Origin: Arthrobacter sp. MYb227
GTDB taxonomy: Bacteria; Actinomycetota; Actinomycetes; Actinomycetales; Micrococcaceae
NCBI RefSeq assembly: GCF_002975435.1
Contig: NZ_PCPT01000018.1
Span: 1 to 52,160, forward strand
Reading direction: 5' to 3'
DNA length: 52,160 bases
Part shown: piece by piece, positions 38,885 to 46,781 of the stretch
Numbering within the stretch: position 1 is the stretch's first letter
Layout of the letters: each line of letters starts with the position of its first letter
The notes under the pieces: generated by a model
Database searches by the model: none
Told to the model about the DNA's origin: nothing
Seen by the model: the letters and a program-made list of their open reading frames with translations, nothing else
Position numbers and translations under genes: made by a program

Positions 38885-39502
38885 ATGTGTGCTTTTGTGA
38901 AAACGCGAATGATTGAATGCATGATGAGTTTTCCTTCACAAACACAGCGTTCACCGTTTTCCCGTTTTCTGCGGATTGGTGTGCTTCTCACTTGTGTGCT
39001 GATCTTGCTGGCCTCGATCGCCGGATTCGCTTACGCGCTGTGGCCGCAAAAGGACCTCGGTAGCTTCGGTTATGCCGGTGCTCCCACGGCACAGAGCGTG
39101 AATGTGCAGCGGCAGGACTCCCGAGCGCTCGGTGAGCATTATGGGAACGGGCAGATTCCGCTTCTCGAGCTGCAGCAGATTTCCAAGGGCCACTTTTTGG
39201 TGCCCGCCGCGGCCGAAGAATTTGAGCGGCTGCAGGCGGGGCTGCGCGCTGCCGGTCATGATCTAAAAATCAACTCGTCGTACCGCACGCTTGCCGAACA
39301 AGAGGGGCTGATCAAGCGTTATGGGTTGCTGGAGAGCGGTGGAACCGCTGCACCTGCCGGGCAGAGCGATCATGGGCTGGGGTTGAGCGTTGATGTGAAG
39401 CTCGATGGAAATGCCCTGCGCTGGATGAGCGATAACGCAGCACGGTACGGATTCGAGAACACGGTAACCGGTGAGCCGTGGCATTGGACGTTCACCGGGT
39501 GA
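38885..39502 (+). CDS. D-alanyl-D-alanine carboxypeptidase, VanY (M15B) family
   Basis: About 205 aa: an N-terminal membrane anchor (IGVLLTCVLILLASIAGFAYAL) and an outer zinc peptidase domain. Zinc and active-site motifs are SDHGLGLSVDVK (His and Asp ligands) and EPWHWTF (catalytic Glu, third His), with the substrate-binding INSSYRTLAEQ. It should trim D-Ala-D-Ala from wall peptides. The ATG at 38885 is chosen because of a TACCGT box 6 bases before it; ATGs at 38912 and 38924 are also possible. Divergent from the sensor kinase; no vanA/vanH-type resistance genes nearby, so a housekeeping role is likely. Confidence 0.88.
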   Translation: MCAFVKTRMIECMMSFPSQTQRSPFSRFLRIGVLLTCVLILLASIAGFAYALWPQKDLGSFGYAGAPTAQSVNVQRQDSRALGEHYGNGQIPLLELQQISKGHFLVPAAAEEFERLQAGLRAAGHDLKINSSYRTLAEQEGLIKRYGLLESGGTAAPAGQSDHGLGLSVDVKLDGNALRWMSDNAARYGFENTVTGEPWHWTFTG

Positions 39503-39620
39503 AATACCCATGCGGGGGGTGCTGGTTTCTCACACGAGCACAGCCCTGCCAATGCGCAACGGACGTCGCTAATCTTGACTTAACAACTAGCGCTTTCGGC
39601 CGGCAGGAGGTTAGCCCACC

Positions 39621-41093
39621 ATGACCAGCAATGATCAACGGCCGAAAACACCTGTCATTCGACGCACGCTCTCCGGCCCGGTGCAAGGGCTATCCGGTGG
39701 CGGGATTGAAAGGTTCTTGGGAATTCCCTATGCGGCGGCCCCCGTGGGAGAGCTACGTTTTGCACTTCCCGCGCTTCCCGAATCATGGAGCGCACCGCGT
39801 GCCACTCAGAACTTGGGCCCCACTGCGCCGCAGGCTCCCTACCCCGGTGTGCTTGGGAGGTTGTTGCCCACGCGCAACATCATCGGCGATGAATTTTTGA
39901 ACCTCAATATTTATGCCCCGGTGCCTGTGCCAGGTGCTCTGCGCCCGGTGCTTGTGTGGTTTCATGGCGGATCCTTGGCACACGGGTCAAATGCCATCGA
40001 ACTTTACGACGGCAGTGCCTTTGCGCGTGACGCAGTGGTATTTGTTTCGGTTAATTACAGGTTGGGAGCCGAGGGGTTCAGCGTGCTTGAAGATGCCCCA
40101 CTAAATCTTGGATTGGCGGATCAAATTGCGGCACTTGAGTGGGTCAAGGCGAATATTGAAGCCTTTGGCGGGGATCCGGAGCGGGTGAGTATTTGCGGCC
40201 ATTCCGCCGGTGGAAACACTGTTGCAGCCTTACTTGTGCATCCGCGTGCCTCAACACTATTTTCCCGGGCCATCATTCAAAGTGCACCGCTGCACGCCGT
40301 GCCGGTGGCCCAGGCGCGGCGGATGACCCTGCGCATAGCCAGAGACTTAGGAATTGGGGCCACGCGCGAGGAGTTCTCTTCGCTGTCATTCCAAGCCTTG
40401 TTGGCGTCTCAGGAACGCGTGAACGGCGGCAAAAATGGTGCAAGTCCGCTAAATTCGGTGGGGTTCGCGCTAGCACTTGATGAGCATTTGGTTCCCGTTG
40501 ATCCTTTTGAGGCGCTTCTTGCCGGGGCTGCGCAGGATATTCCGCTGCTGATCGGTACAACCTTAGATGAGGCACGGTTGTGGTTGGTACCCACCGGGAT
40601 TGCAGCGAAGATCAACAAATTCCGGCTGGCCGTGGTGCGGCGCAAATTGGGGATCACGACCGCGGCGGTGCGCCTCTTTGCCCAGCATCGCCCGCAGGCA
40701 AGTCCCGGGGAGGTACTTGCGGCATTGGCCGGGGATAAGTTATTGCGTGTCCCCCTTTATATGATTGCCGATGCTCGGCATCGGGTCCAGGGGCAAAGCT
40801 TTGTCTACGAGTTCGCGTGGTCTTCCCCGGTTGAGGGGTTGGGTGCCGCGCATGGGGTGGATTTGCCGTTCGTCTTCGACACTCTTGGCACCGACGATGC
40901 GCGCGCCGTGGTAGGTGGTACCGCCCCACAATCGTTGGCCGGGGCCATGCATGAGGCGTGGGTGTGTTTTGTTTCGATGGAAGTTCCTGGATGGCAGCCC
41001 TGGGATCTAACCTGGCCCGTGAAGACCTTTGATGGAAAGCAAAACCCGGTGGTGTGTGCACCACGGGAAGATGAGTGCGAGGTCCTGAGCTAA
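39621..41093 (+). CDS. Type-B carboxylesterase/lipase
   Basis: A 490-aa alpha/beta-hydrolase of the carboxylesterase type-B family, cutting ester bonds of unknown substrates. Oxyanion-hole motif HGG is at 115-117, the nucleophile Ser195 in ICGHSAGGNT, and the catalytic His in GAAHGVDLPFVFDT. The N-terminal FLGIPYAAAPVGELRF is diagnostic. There is no signal peptide, so it is cytoplasmic. GGAGG is 9 bases before the ATG. An imperfect inverted repeat followed by GTTTT near 41207-41255 may end the transcript. Confidence 0.93.
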   Translation: MTSNDQRPKTPVIRRTLSGPVQGLSGGGIERFLGIPYAAAPVGELRFALPALPESWSAPRATQNLGPTAPQAPYPGVLGRLLPTRNIIGDEFLNLNIYAPVPVPGALRPVLVWFHGGSLAHGSNAIELYDGSAFARDAVVFVSVNYRLGAEGFSVLEDAPLNLGLADQIAALEWVKANIEAFGGDPERVSICGHSAGGNTVAALLVHPRASTLFSRAIIQSAPLHAVPVAQARRMTLRIARDLGIGATREEFSSLSFQALLASQERVNGGKNGASPLNSVGFALALDEHLVPVDPFEALLAGAAQDIPLLIGTTLDEARLWLVPTGIAAKINKFRLAVVRRKLGITTAAVRLFAQHRPQASPGEVLAALAGDKLLRVPLYMIADARHRVQGQSFVYEFAWSSPVEGLGAAHGVDLPFVFDTLGTDDARAVVGGTAPQSLAGAMHEAWVCFVSMEVPGWQPWDLTWPVKTFDGKQNPVVCAPREDECEVLS

Positions 41094-41318
41094 ACGCTGC
41101 ATTTTCGGTGCGTTGGAGGCGTGTTGGCGCTACGGGGAGCCTGCATTGTAGACATCAGGACAAATACCGAACGCGTGGAAATAGGTGTGTGTTCAGGGGT
41201 ATGAGTGCTTGATGACGCGCCATGGCACAACATGAACATCAAGAAGCACGTTTTAGCGTGGCGCATCGACTAGCGTAATCACTACGAGCACAACTGGTTG
41301 CGGGGGAAAAAGACACGC

Positions 41319-42842
41319 ATGTTCAGCAACGAACTGTTCAACAACGCATTATGGTGGGCCATCACGCTCATCGTCATCGATCTCACCATCCGCGTTCTGG
41401 CGGTCATCGTGGTGCCGCGCAATCGCAAACCAACCGCCGGGATGGCTTGGCTGCTGGCAATTTTCTTGTTGCCCTACATCGGCGTGTTTTTCTTCCTGCT
41501 CATTGGCAGCCCCAAGCTACCGCGTAAACGCCGCGAGCTACAAGACGAGGTCAACGCGTTTATGCGCGCGGTCTCCGCGGAGGAGCGGCGCACCCAAGAT
41601 CTCTCCGGAAACCCCGCGTGGTTTAATTCGTTGGCGGAAATGAACACCAATTATGGTGGACTACCGCTACTGCATGGCAGCCGTGGGCGCCTACTTGAAG
41701 ACTACGATGACACCATCAAGGTGATGACCGAAGCCGTGGATCAGGCCACCGACTACGTTCACGTGCAGTTCTACATTCTGTCACTCGATGACTCGACCGC
41801 CGAGTTTTTTGATGCCCTTGAACACGCAATCCAACGTGGGGTGCGAGTGAATGTGATGCTCGATCATTGGGCCTCGCGCACCAAAAAATTCCATAAGGAA
41901 ACCAAGGCGCGGCTGGATCAAATGGGCGCCAGCTGGACATTCATGCTGCCACTGCTGCCGTTTGAGGGTAAGTTCCAACGCCCTGATTTACGTAATCACC
42001 GCAAGATCTTGATTGTTGATGGGCGCGTTGGTTACATGGGCTCGCTGAACATGATCGACCGGACCTACAACGTGCCAAAGAACATTAAGCGCGGGCTCAA
42101 ATGGCAGGAACTGGTCGTTGAGCTGCGCGGCCCGGGGGTTGCGGCACTTGATGCGGTGTTTATTTCCGATTGGTATTCGGAGACCGGGGTGGTGCTCACC
42201 GATGGTGTACGGCGTGCCGAAAAGGTTGCCCAGGGCGATTCGCTACGCGGGCTTGGCGCCTCGCTGATAGACCACAGCGAGGATGAGGGAACAATGCTTA
42301 CCCAGGTGGTGCCCTCCGGCCCGGGCTTCGAACGTGAAAATAACCTCCGCCTCTTTTTGGGCATGATTCATGCGGCCCAACAACGCGTCATCATCACCTC
42401 GCCGTACTTTGTTCCCGATGAGGCGCTGATGTATGCGATCACCTCCGCTGTGGCTCGCGGGGTCCCTGTTGACTTGTTTGTTTCCGAGATCGGGGACCAG
42501 GCACTGGTCTATCACGCGCAGCGCTCCTACTATGAAGAGCTATTGCGTGCCGGGGTACGGATTTACCTGTATCCGGCGCCGTACATCCTGCATGCCAAGC
42601 ATTTCACCATTGATGACGATGTGGCATTGATCGGCTCCAGCAATATGGACATGCGCTCCTTTAGCCTCAATATGGAGGTCTCGATGTTGGTGCGCGATGT
42701 AGATTTTGTGCATCAGATGCGCGAGGTTGAGGACCATTACCGGGAGATTAGCCGGCTGCTAACCCTTGAGGAATGGCTCAGGCAGCCGCTGCGCTCCACG
42801 GTGCTCGATAACCTTGCCCGGCTCACCTCCGCACTGCAGTAA
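41319..42842 (+). CDS. cls: Cardiolipin synthase
   Basis: A 507-aa phospholipase-D-superfamily enzyme that condenses two phosphatidylglycerols to cardiolipin and glycerol. Two N-terminal membrane helices (about 10-32 and 42-63) are followed by two HKD motifs: H227/K229/D234 (NHRKILIVDG) and H425/K427/D432 (HAKHFTIDDD), each with downstream GSLNMID or GSSNMD. The ATG at 41319 has GGGGGAAAA upstream; a TTG 7 codons earlier is in frame. A very strong bidirectional terminator follows. Confidence 0.95.
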   Translation: MFSNELFNNALWWAITLIVIDLTIRVLAVIVVPRNRKPTAGMAWLLAIFLLPYIGVFFFLLIGSPKLPRKRRELQDEVNAFMRAVSAEERRTQDLSGNPAWFNSLAEMNTNYGGLPLLHGSRGRLLEDYDDTIKVMTEAVDQATDYVHVQFYILSLDDSTAEFFDALEHAIQRGVRVNVMLDHWASRTKKFHKETKARLDQMGASWTFMLPLLPFEGKFQRPDLRNHRKILIVDGRVGYMGSLNMIDRTYNVPKNIKRGLKWQELVVELRGPGVAALDAVFISDWYSETGVVLTDGVRRAEKVAQGDSLRGLGASLIDHSEDEGTMLTQVVPSGPGFERENNLRLFLGMIHAAQQRVIITSPYFVPDEALMYAITSAVARGVPVDLFVSEIGDQALVYHAQRSYYEELLRAGVRIYLYPAPYILHAKHFTIDDDVALIGSSNMDMRSFSLNMEVSMLVRDVDFVHQMREVEDHYREISRLLTLEEWLRQPLRSTVLDNLARLTSALQ

Positions 42843-42913
42843 CGCAACACATGACGATGCGCCCCGCGCGCGCGTAGTTCCAAGGTCAGCACAGTGCACC
42901 GCTCTCAGCTACC

Positions 42914-42966
42914 GGTTAAAAGCGCAGGAGCCACCCCTAAGGGGCATGGCTCCTGCGCTTTTAACC
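42914..42966. terminator. Very strong bidirectional terminator
   Basis: A perfect 20-bp inverted repeat (42914-42933 and 42947-42966) with a further CCCC/GGGG pairing in the loop. The arms have AAAA on the left and TTTT on the right, serving both cls (plus) and the convergent ABC importer (minus). Confidence 0.95.
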
Positions 42967-43026
42967 TACTGTGGAGTGTCACTGAGTGCTCACAACTTGC
43001 TGCATTCGATGAGGAACACGGCTGGA

Positions 43027-43818
43027 TTACTGCAGCATGGTGCGGTCATCGAGCTGGGCACCCTTGATCTTTTCGAACTCGTGCAGCAGATCGGGCACCG
43101 TCATCTTGGCCTTCTGCTCCGAGTCAAGATCCAAGATGATCTGCCCATCGTGCATCATGATCAAGCGTGAGCCCAGGCGCAGCGCCTGTTCCATATTGTG
43201 CGTGACCATCAACGTGGTCAGTTTGTGGCGTTCGACGATCTCCTCGGTCAGCCGAGCTACAAGGGCCGCCCGCTGCGGGTCAAGAGCCGCGGTGTGCTCA
43301 TCGAGTAGCAAGATCTTGGGCCCGGAGAAGGTTGCCATGAGCAAGCTCAGTGCCTGACGTTGACCACCGGAGAGCAACCCGACCTTGGACTTCAGGCGGT
43401 TCTCGAGGCCAAGTTCAAGCGAGGCGAGTTCGTCGACGAACTGATCGCGTTTGCGCTTGGTCACTCCGGAGGCCAGCCCGCGGAATTTGCCCCGGCCCAG
43501 GGCCAGTGACATATTCTCCTCGATCGACATATTCGGCGCGGTGCCGGCCATCGGATCCTGGAAAACCCGACCAATGTACCTGGCCCGGGCGTGGTCTGGA
43601 AGCCGGGTGACTTCTTTCCCGTCGATGCTCACGGTTCCGGTGTCCGGGCGCAGCTTGCCGCCGACCATGTTCAGGATCGTCGATTTACCCGCGCCATTGG
43701 AACCGATGACCGTGACGAATTCGGCTGCCGCAAGGTTCAGGTTGATATCGCGTAGCGCCTTGCGCTCATTGACCGTCCCGGGGAAGAAGGTCTTATTGAT
43801 GCTCTTGATCTCAAGCAT
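43027..43818 (-). CDS. ABC importer ATP-binding protein (TrpZ-type)
   Basis: A 263-aa ATPase. Walker A GSNGAGKST begins near 39, signature LLSGGQRQAL, Walker B ILLLDEHTAALD, and the H-loop in LMVTHNMEQAL. It overlaps the permease gene by 8 bases. With the next two genes it forms an importer of the family exemplified by TrpXYZ, whose known substrates are aromatic amino acids; the substrate in this genome is not established. Confidence 0.93.
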   Translation of the reverse strand: MLEIKSINKTFFPGTVNERKALRDINLNLAAAEFVTVIGSNGAGKSTILNMVGGKLRPDTGTVSIDGKEVTRLPDHARARYIGRVFQDPMAGTAPNMSIEENMSLALGRGKFRGLASGVTKRKRDQFVDELASLELGLENRLKSKVGLLSGGQRQALSLLMATFSGPKILLLDEHTAALDPQRAALVARLTEEIVERHKLTTLMVTHNMEQALRLGSRLIMMHDGQIILDLDSEQKAKMTVPDLLHEFEKIKGAQLDDRTMLQ

Positions 43819-44728
43819 TGGTCTTCACCGCTTCTTCCTTGGATGCGCTCTTGCCGTTAATACGGATGCGGTTTCCGAACTTCGCGAAACCCTTCCATTG
43901 CGGCAGGATCAGTGCCACAACCACCAGCACCGCGGAGATCAGCTTCATGTCATTGACTTCCAGACCGGCGTTCAGCGCCAGCTGGATGACCAGGCGGTAG
44001 ATGACCGAACCGAAGATGACGGCAACTGCGGCAACCCAGATGAACTTCTGGCCAAAGATTGCCTGGCCGACGATGACCGAGGCCAACCCGATCAGGATCA
44101 CGCCGATGCCCATGCCGATGTCGGCGAAGCCCTGGTACTGGGCGATCAGTGCGCCGGCGAAGCCGACGAAGCCGTTGGAGATGGCAAGACCCAGGATCTT
44201 CTGGTTATCTGTGCTGACGCCGAAGGAACGGATCATTTCTTCGTTGTCTCCGGTGGCGCGCATGGCGAGTCCAACGTCGGTGCGTAGGAACCAGACGATC
44301 AGCGCGACGGCCACCAGACAGCCGAGGAACATCAGGCCCACCGAGCCCCAGGTGCCCAAAAGCTTGGCTTCACGCAGCGGGGTCATCACCGTTGATTCGC
44401 CCAAAAGCGGGGTGTTGGCCTTGCCCATGATGCGTAGGTTGATTGAATACAGCGCGATCATCGTCAAGATACCTGCAAGCAGGCCATCGATCTTGCCCTT
44501 GGTATGGAGCAGGCCGGTGACGACCCCTGCCAGTGCGCCGATGAAGAATGCGAAGATCGTGGCGAGAATCGGGTTGACGCCATTGACGATCGAGATGGAG
44601 GCGACGGCCGCGCCGGTGGTGAAGCTTCCATCGACCGTCAGGTCCGGGAAGTCGAGAATGCGGAAGGTCAAGTAGACCCCGAGTGCCATGATTGCGTAAA
44701 TCAGGCCGAGTTCAACCGCGGTGATCAT
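43811..44728 (-). CDS. ABC importer permease (TrpY-type)
   Basis: A 305-aa membrane protein of the branched-chain-type permease family (BPD_transp_2), with about nine hydrophobic segments, starting ITAVELGLIYAIMALGVYLTFRILDFPDLTVDGSF, a hallmark of this family. The C-terminus is Lys/Ala-rich (KSASKEEAVKTNA). It lies 108 bp after the binding-protein gene and overlaps the ATPase gene. Confidence 0.93.
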   Translation of the reverse strand: MITAVELGLIYAIMALGVYLTFRILDFPDLTVDGSFTTGAAVASISIVNGVNPILATIFAFFIGALAGVVTGLLHTKGKIDGLLAGILTMIALYSINLRIMGKANTPLLGESTVMTPLREAKLLGTWGSVGLMFLGCLVAVALIVWFLRTDVGLAMRATGDNEEMIRSFGVSTDNQKILGLAISNGFVGFAGALIAQYQGFADIGMGIGVILIGLASVIVGQAIFGQKFIWVAAVAVIFGSVIYRLVIQLALNAGLEVNDMKLISAVLVVVALILPQWKGFAKFGNRIRINGKSASKEEAVKTNA

Positions 44729-44836
44729 GGGTGGATCCTAGCGTTTCGAGTGTTGGGTTAATGGCGGTGGCCGGTCAGTCTAGACCGACCGGCCACCTGG
44801 GTGTTGTTATTCGGTGATACCGAAGTGCAACGGAGT

Positions 44837-45859
44837 TTACTTGTAGGTTTCTGCTGCTTCGGAGAGCAAGTCTGCCGGGAAGGTCAGGCCGATCTTTTCT
44901 GCCGCGGTGGTGTTCAGGTACAGCTCAACCTTGGTGATGGTTTCAACCGGCATCGTTGCCGCTTGGGTCTCGCCCTTGAGCAGCTTGACGGCCATTTCCG
45001 CCGTCTGCTCACCGAGCTTCTCGTAGTTCAGGCCGTAGGTTGCGGTGGCACCACGCTTGACGGATTCACCGTCGGCGGAGATCACCGGGATCTTCTTGTC
45101 CTGGGCAACTTGCAGCAGACCTTCGAGTGCCGAAACAACGGCGTTGTCGGTCGGGACGTAGAAGGCGTCGACATTCAATGCCGCGGCCGCCTGCTGTACC
45201 TCGGAGGAGGCAGAGATGGCCTTCTCTTCGATGCTCAAGCCCAGCTCGGCGCCGGCTTCCTTGGCCCATTCGACCTGAACCTGGGAGTTAACCTCTCCCG
45301 ATGAGTAAACGATGCCCACGGTCTTGGCGTCCGGCTTGATCTTCTTGAGCAGTTCCAGCTGTTCCTTGACCGGGTTCTTATCCGAGGTGCCTGTGACGTT
45401 TGCGCCCGGCTCTTCAAGGGACTTGACCAGCTTGGCTGCCAGCGGGTCGGTGACCGCGGAGAACAGTACAGGAATGTTGGTGATGGCCTGGGCCGCGGCC
45501 TGAGCGGTGGGGGTTGCTACCGCAAGAACAAGCTTCATGTCCTTGTCGGATGCGAATTTTCCGATCATCGCGGTGTTGTTGGCCTGGTCGGCCTGGGCGT
45601 TGGCGAAGTCGTACTTGACCTTGTCGCCTTCGGTGTAGCCAGCGTCGGTCATGCCCTTCTTGAACCCAGTGACAACTGCGTCAAGGGACGGGTGCGACAC
45701 GTACTGGCCGATGCCAATAGTGATGGGGGCTTCTGCTGCCGGGGCGGAGCCGCCCGTGCTGCTGGCCGCCGGGGTGTCGGAACCGCCACCGCAGGCCGCA
45801 AGCACCAGCGCGGTTGCGGCGAGGCCTGCAGCGATCTGTGCGGATTTGAAGAGTTTCAT
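44837..45859 (-). CDS. ABC importer substrate-binding lipoprotein (TrpX-type)
   Basis: A 340-aa lipoprotein: signal peptide with lipobox LAAC (acylated Cys at 23), a Ser/Gly/Ala linker, and an ABC_sub_bind fold (PF04392-type) with motifs such as IGIGQYVSHPSLDAVVTGFKKG and NIPVLFSAVTDPLAAKLVKS. It captures the substrate outside the membrane for the two downstream genes. AAAGGAAAAA precedes the ATG. A perfect CRP/GlxR-like site lies 142 bp upstream, and a 41-codon frame overlaps its start codon by ATGA. Confidence 0.93.
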   Translation of the reverse strand: MKLFKSAQIAAGLAATALVLAACGGGSDTPAASSTGGSAPAAEAPITIGIGQYVSHPSLDAVVTGFKKGMTDAGYTEGDKVKYDFANAQADQANNTAMIGKFASDKDMKLVLAVATPTAQAAAQAITNIPVLFSAVTDPLAAKLVKSLEEPGANVTGTSDKNPVKEQLELLKKIKPDAKTVGIVYSSGEVNSQVQVEWAKEAGAELGLSIEEKAISASSEVQQAAAALNVDAFYVPTDNAVVSALEGLLQVAQDKKIPVISADGESVKRGATATYGLNYEKLGEQTAEMAVKLLKGETQAATMPVETITKVELYLNTTAAEKIGLTFPADLLSEAAETYK

Positions 45860-45981
45860 GTTTTTCCTTTCACGACGTGCGAGTCTGCCCGGTCTTCGGT
45901 GAATGCGTGTGCGCGCATTCGCCGCTTCGGGGCCCGTTCAGGATTTGTACATCCGCGCCAGTGGCTGGAGGTTCTCCTCAT
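45856..45981 (-). CDS. Possible coupled upstream ORF (41 codons)
   Basis: An ATG at 45981 preceded by AAGGTG opens a 41-codon Arg-rich frame (begins MRRTSSHWRG) whose TGA overlaps the ATG of the binding-protein gene as ATGA. If translated, it could couple or attenuate expression of the importer. There is only one Trp codon and no run of any codon, so it is not an obvious leader peptide; it could be chance. Confidence 0.25.
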   Translation of the reverse strand: MRRTSSHWRGCTNPERAPKRRMRAHAFTEDRADSHVVKGKT

Positions 45982-46000
45982 GAATCACCTTGATACTACA

Positions 46001-46016
46001 TGTGAATCTACTCACA
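46001..46016. promoter_or_regulatory. CRP/GlxR-like operator
   Basis: TGTGAATCTACTCACA is a perfect TGTGA-N6-TCACA palindrome, the consensus of CRP-family regulators (GlxR in corynebacteria, Crp in mycobacteria). It lies 142 bp upstream of the importer binding-protein start. Confidence 0.7.
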
Positions 46017-46781
46017 TTTCTTCCATCAACCACTAAATACAAGACGAACGGTGCTTGTTTGCCGCGCTTCGGTGCAAAAGTACTACCTGAAGCGCAAAAG
46101 AACTGACAGTTTGTATCTCACCGGTTCAACTTTCAGACGGTAACCAAGCGCCGCTGCGTGTCACGTGATGACAAAAGAGGTCCCACTGAGCGCTAAAAGC
46201 ACAAGCCACAGCGGGATATCAGAACCAATTTGCCCCCCGGCCGGGTTGCTCGATGGGTGGGTGAGCAGCAACCGTTGCGCCGGTGCTGAAAACCTCTGCC
46301 CGAGTTCTCTACTGTCGGCGGTAGCCGGCAGCCTGCCAGCCATTCCCGCAAGGGGGATCATACGGGGAGTGTGCGGATGCCTCTGGGTAAGAATCCATCA
46401 ATGGCTTGAACACATCTCTGCATTGATCCCACGGTGCGAATTTTTTGACTCCTTCGGTGCGCCGCTTACCTGCGCTGTCTCTTGGGTCCGAGAAATACTG
46501 GTGGCGGTTCTTCGGACCGCCCACGTAGCCGAACTTTTCGGCTTACGCCGGGGGGGCAAGATTCTGTGGCCCGCTGGCTAGCTCGCAGCGAGCCGCAATG
46601 CTGTGGTGGGCTTCGCCGTGCTCGTGGTTGGGCATTGCACATCGTGATGTTCTCGCATCATCGTTACCAGCATCATCGTCAGCATCAACTTTTGAATCCC
46701 GCATAGACGCCATATTTTTGCGTTGTGCCCAGCGAAAAGCTGCCCGCGTCCTTGCAGCGGCTGGCCTAGACTTGGATAATC
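46017..46781. other. Gene-poor gap before hrpA
   Basis: About 765 bp without a supported gene. Short frames exist on both strands, including a minus-strand frame ending in the membrane-like DIPLWLVLLALSGTSFVIT near 46161-46230, but they lack good starts and family resemblance. Base composition is lower in GC in 46017-46140 than in the neighbouring genes. It may hold gene remnants or a small RNA; only the hrpA -10 box at its end is clear. Confidence 0.5.
46767..46772 (+). promoter_or_regulatory. -10 box of hrpA (leaderless)
   Basis: TAGACT, 9 bases before the ATG at 46782, with no ribosome binding site between. Confidence 0.55.

Noticed and set aside
46165-46581. 138-codon plus-strand frame and two short minus-strand frames in the gap before hrpA
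   Set aside because: No ribosome binding site or -10 box in a fitting place, no family resemblance, and overlapping frames of similar quality on both strands.
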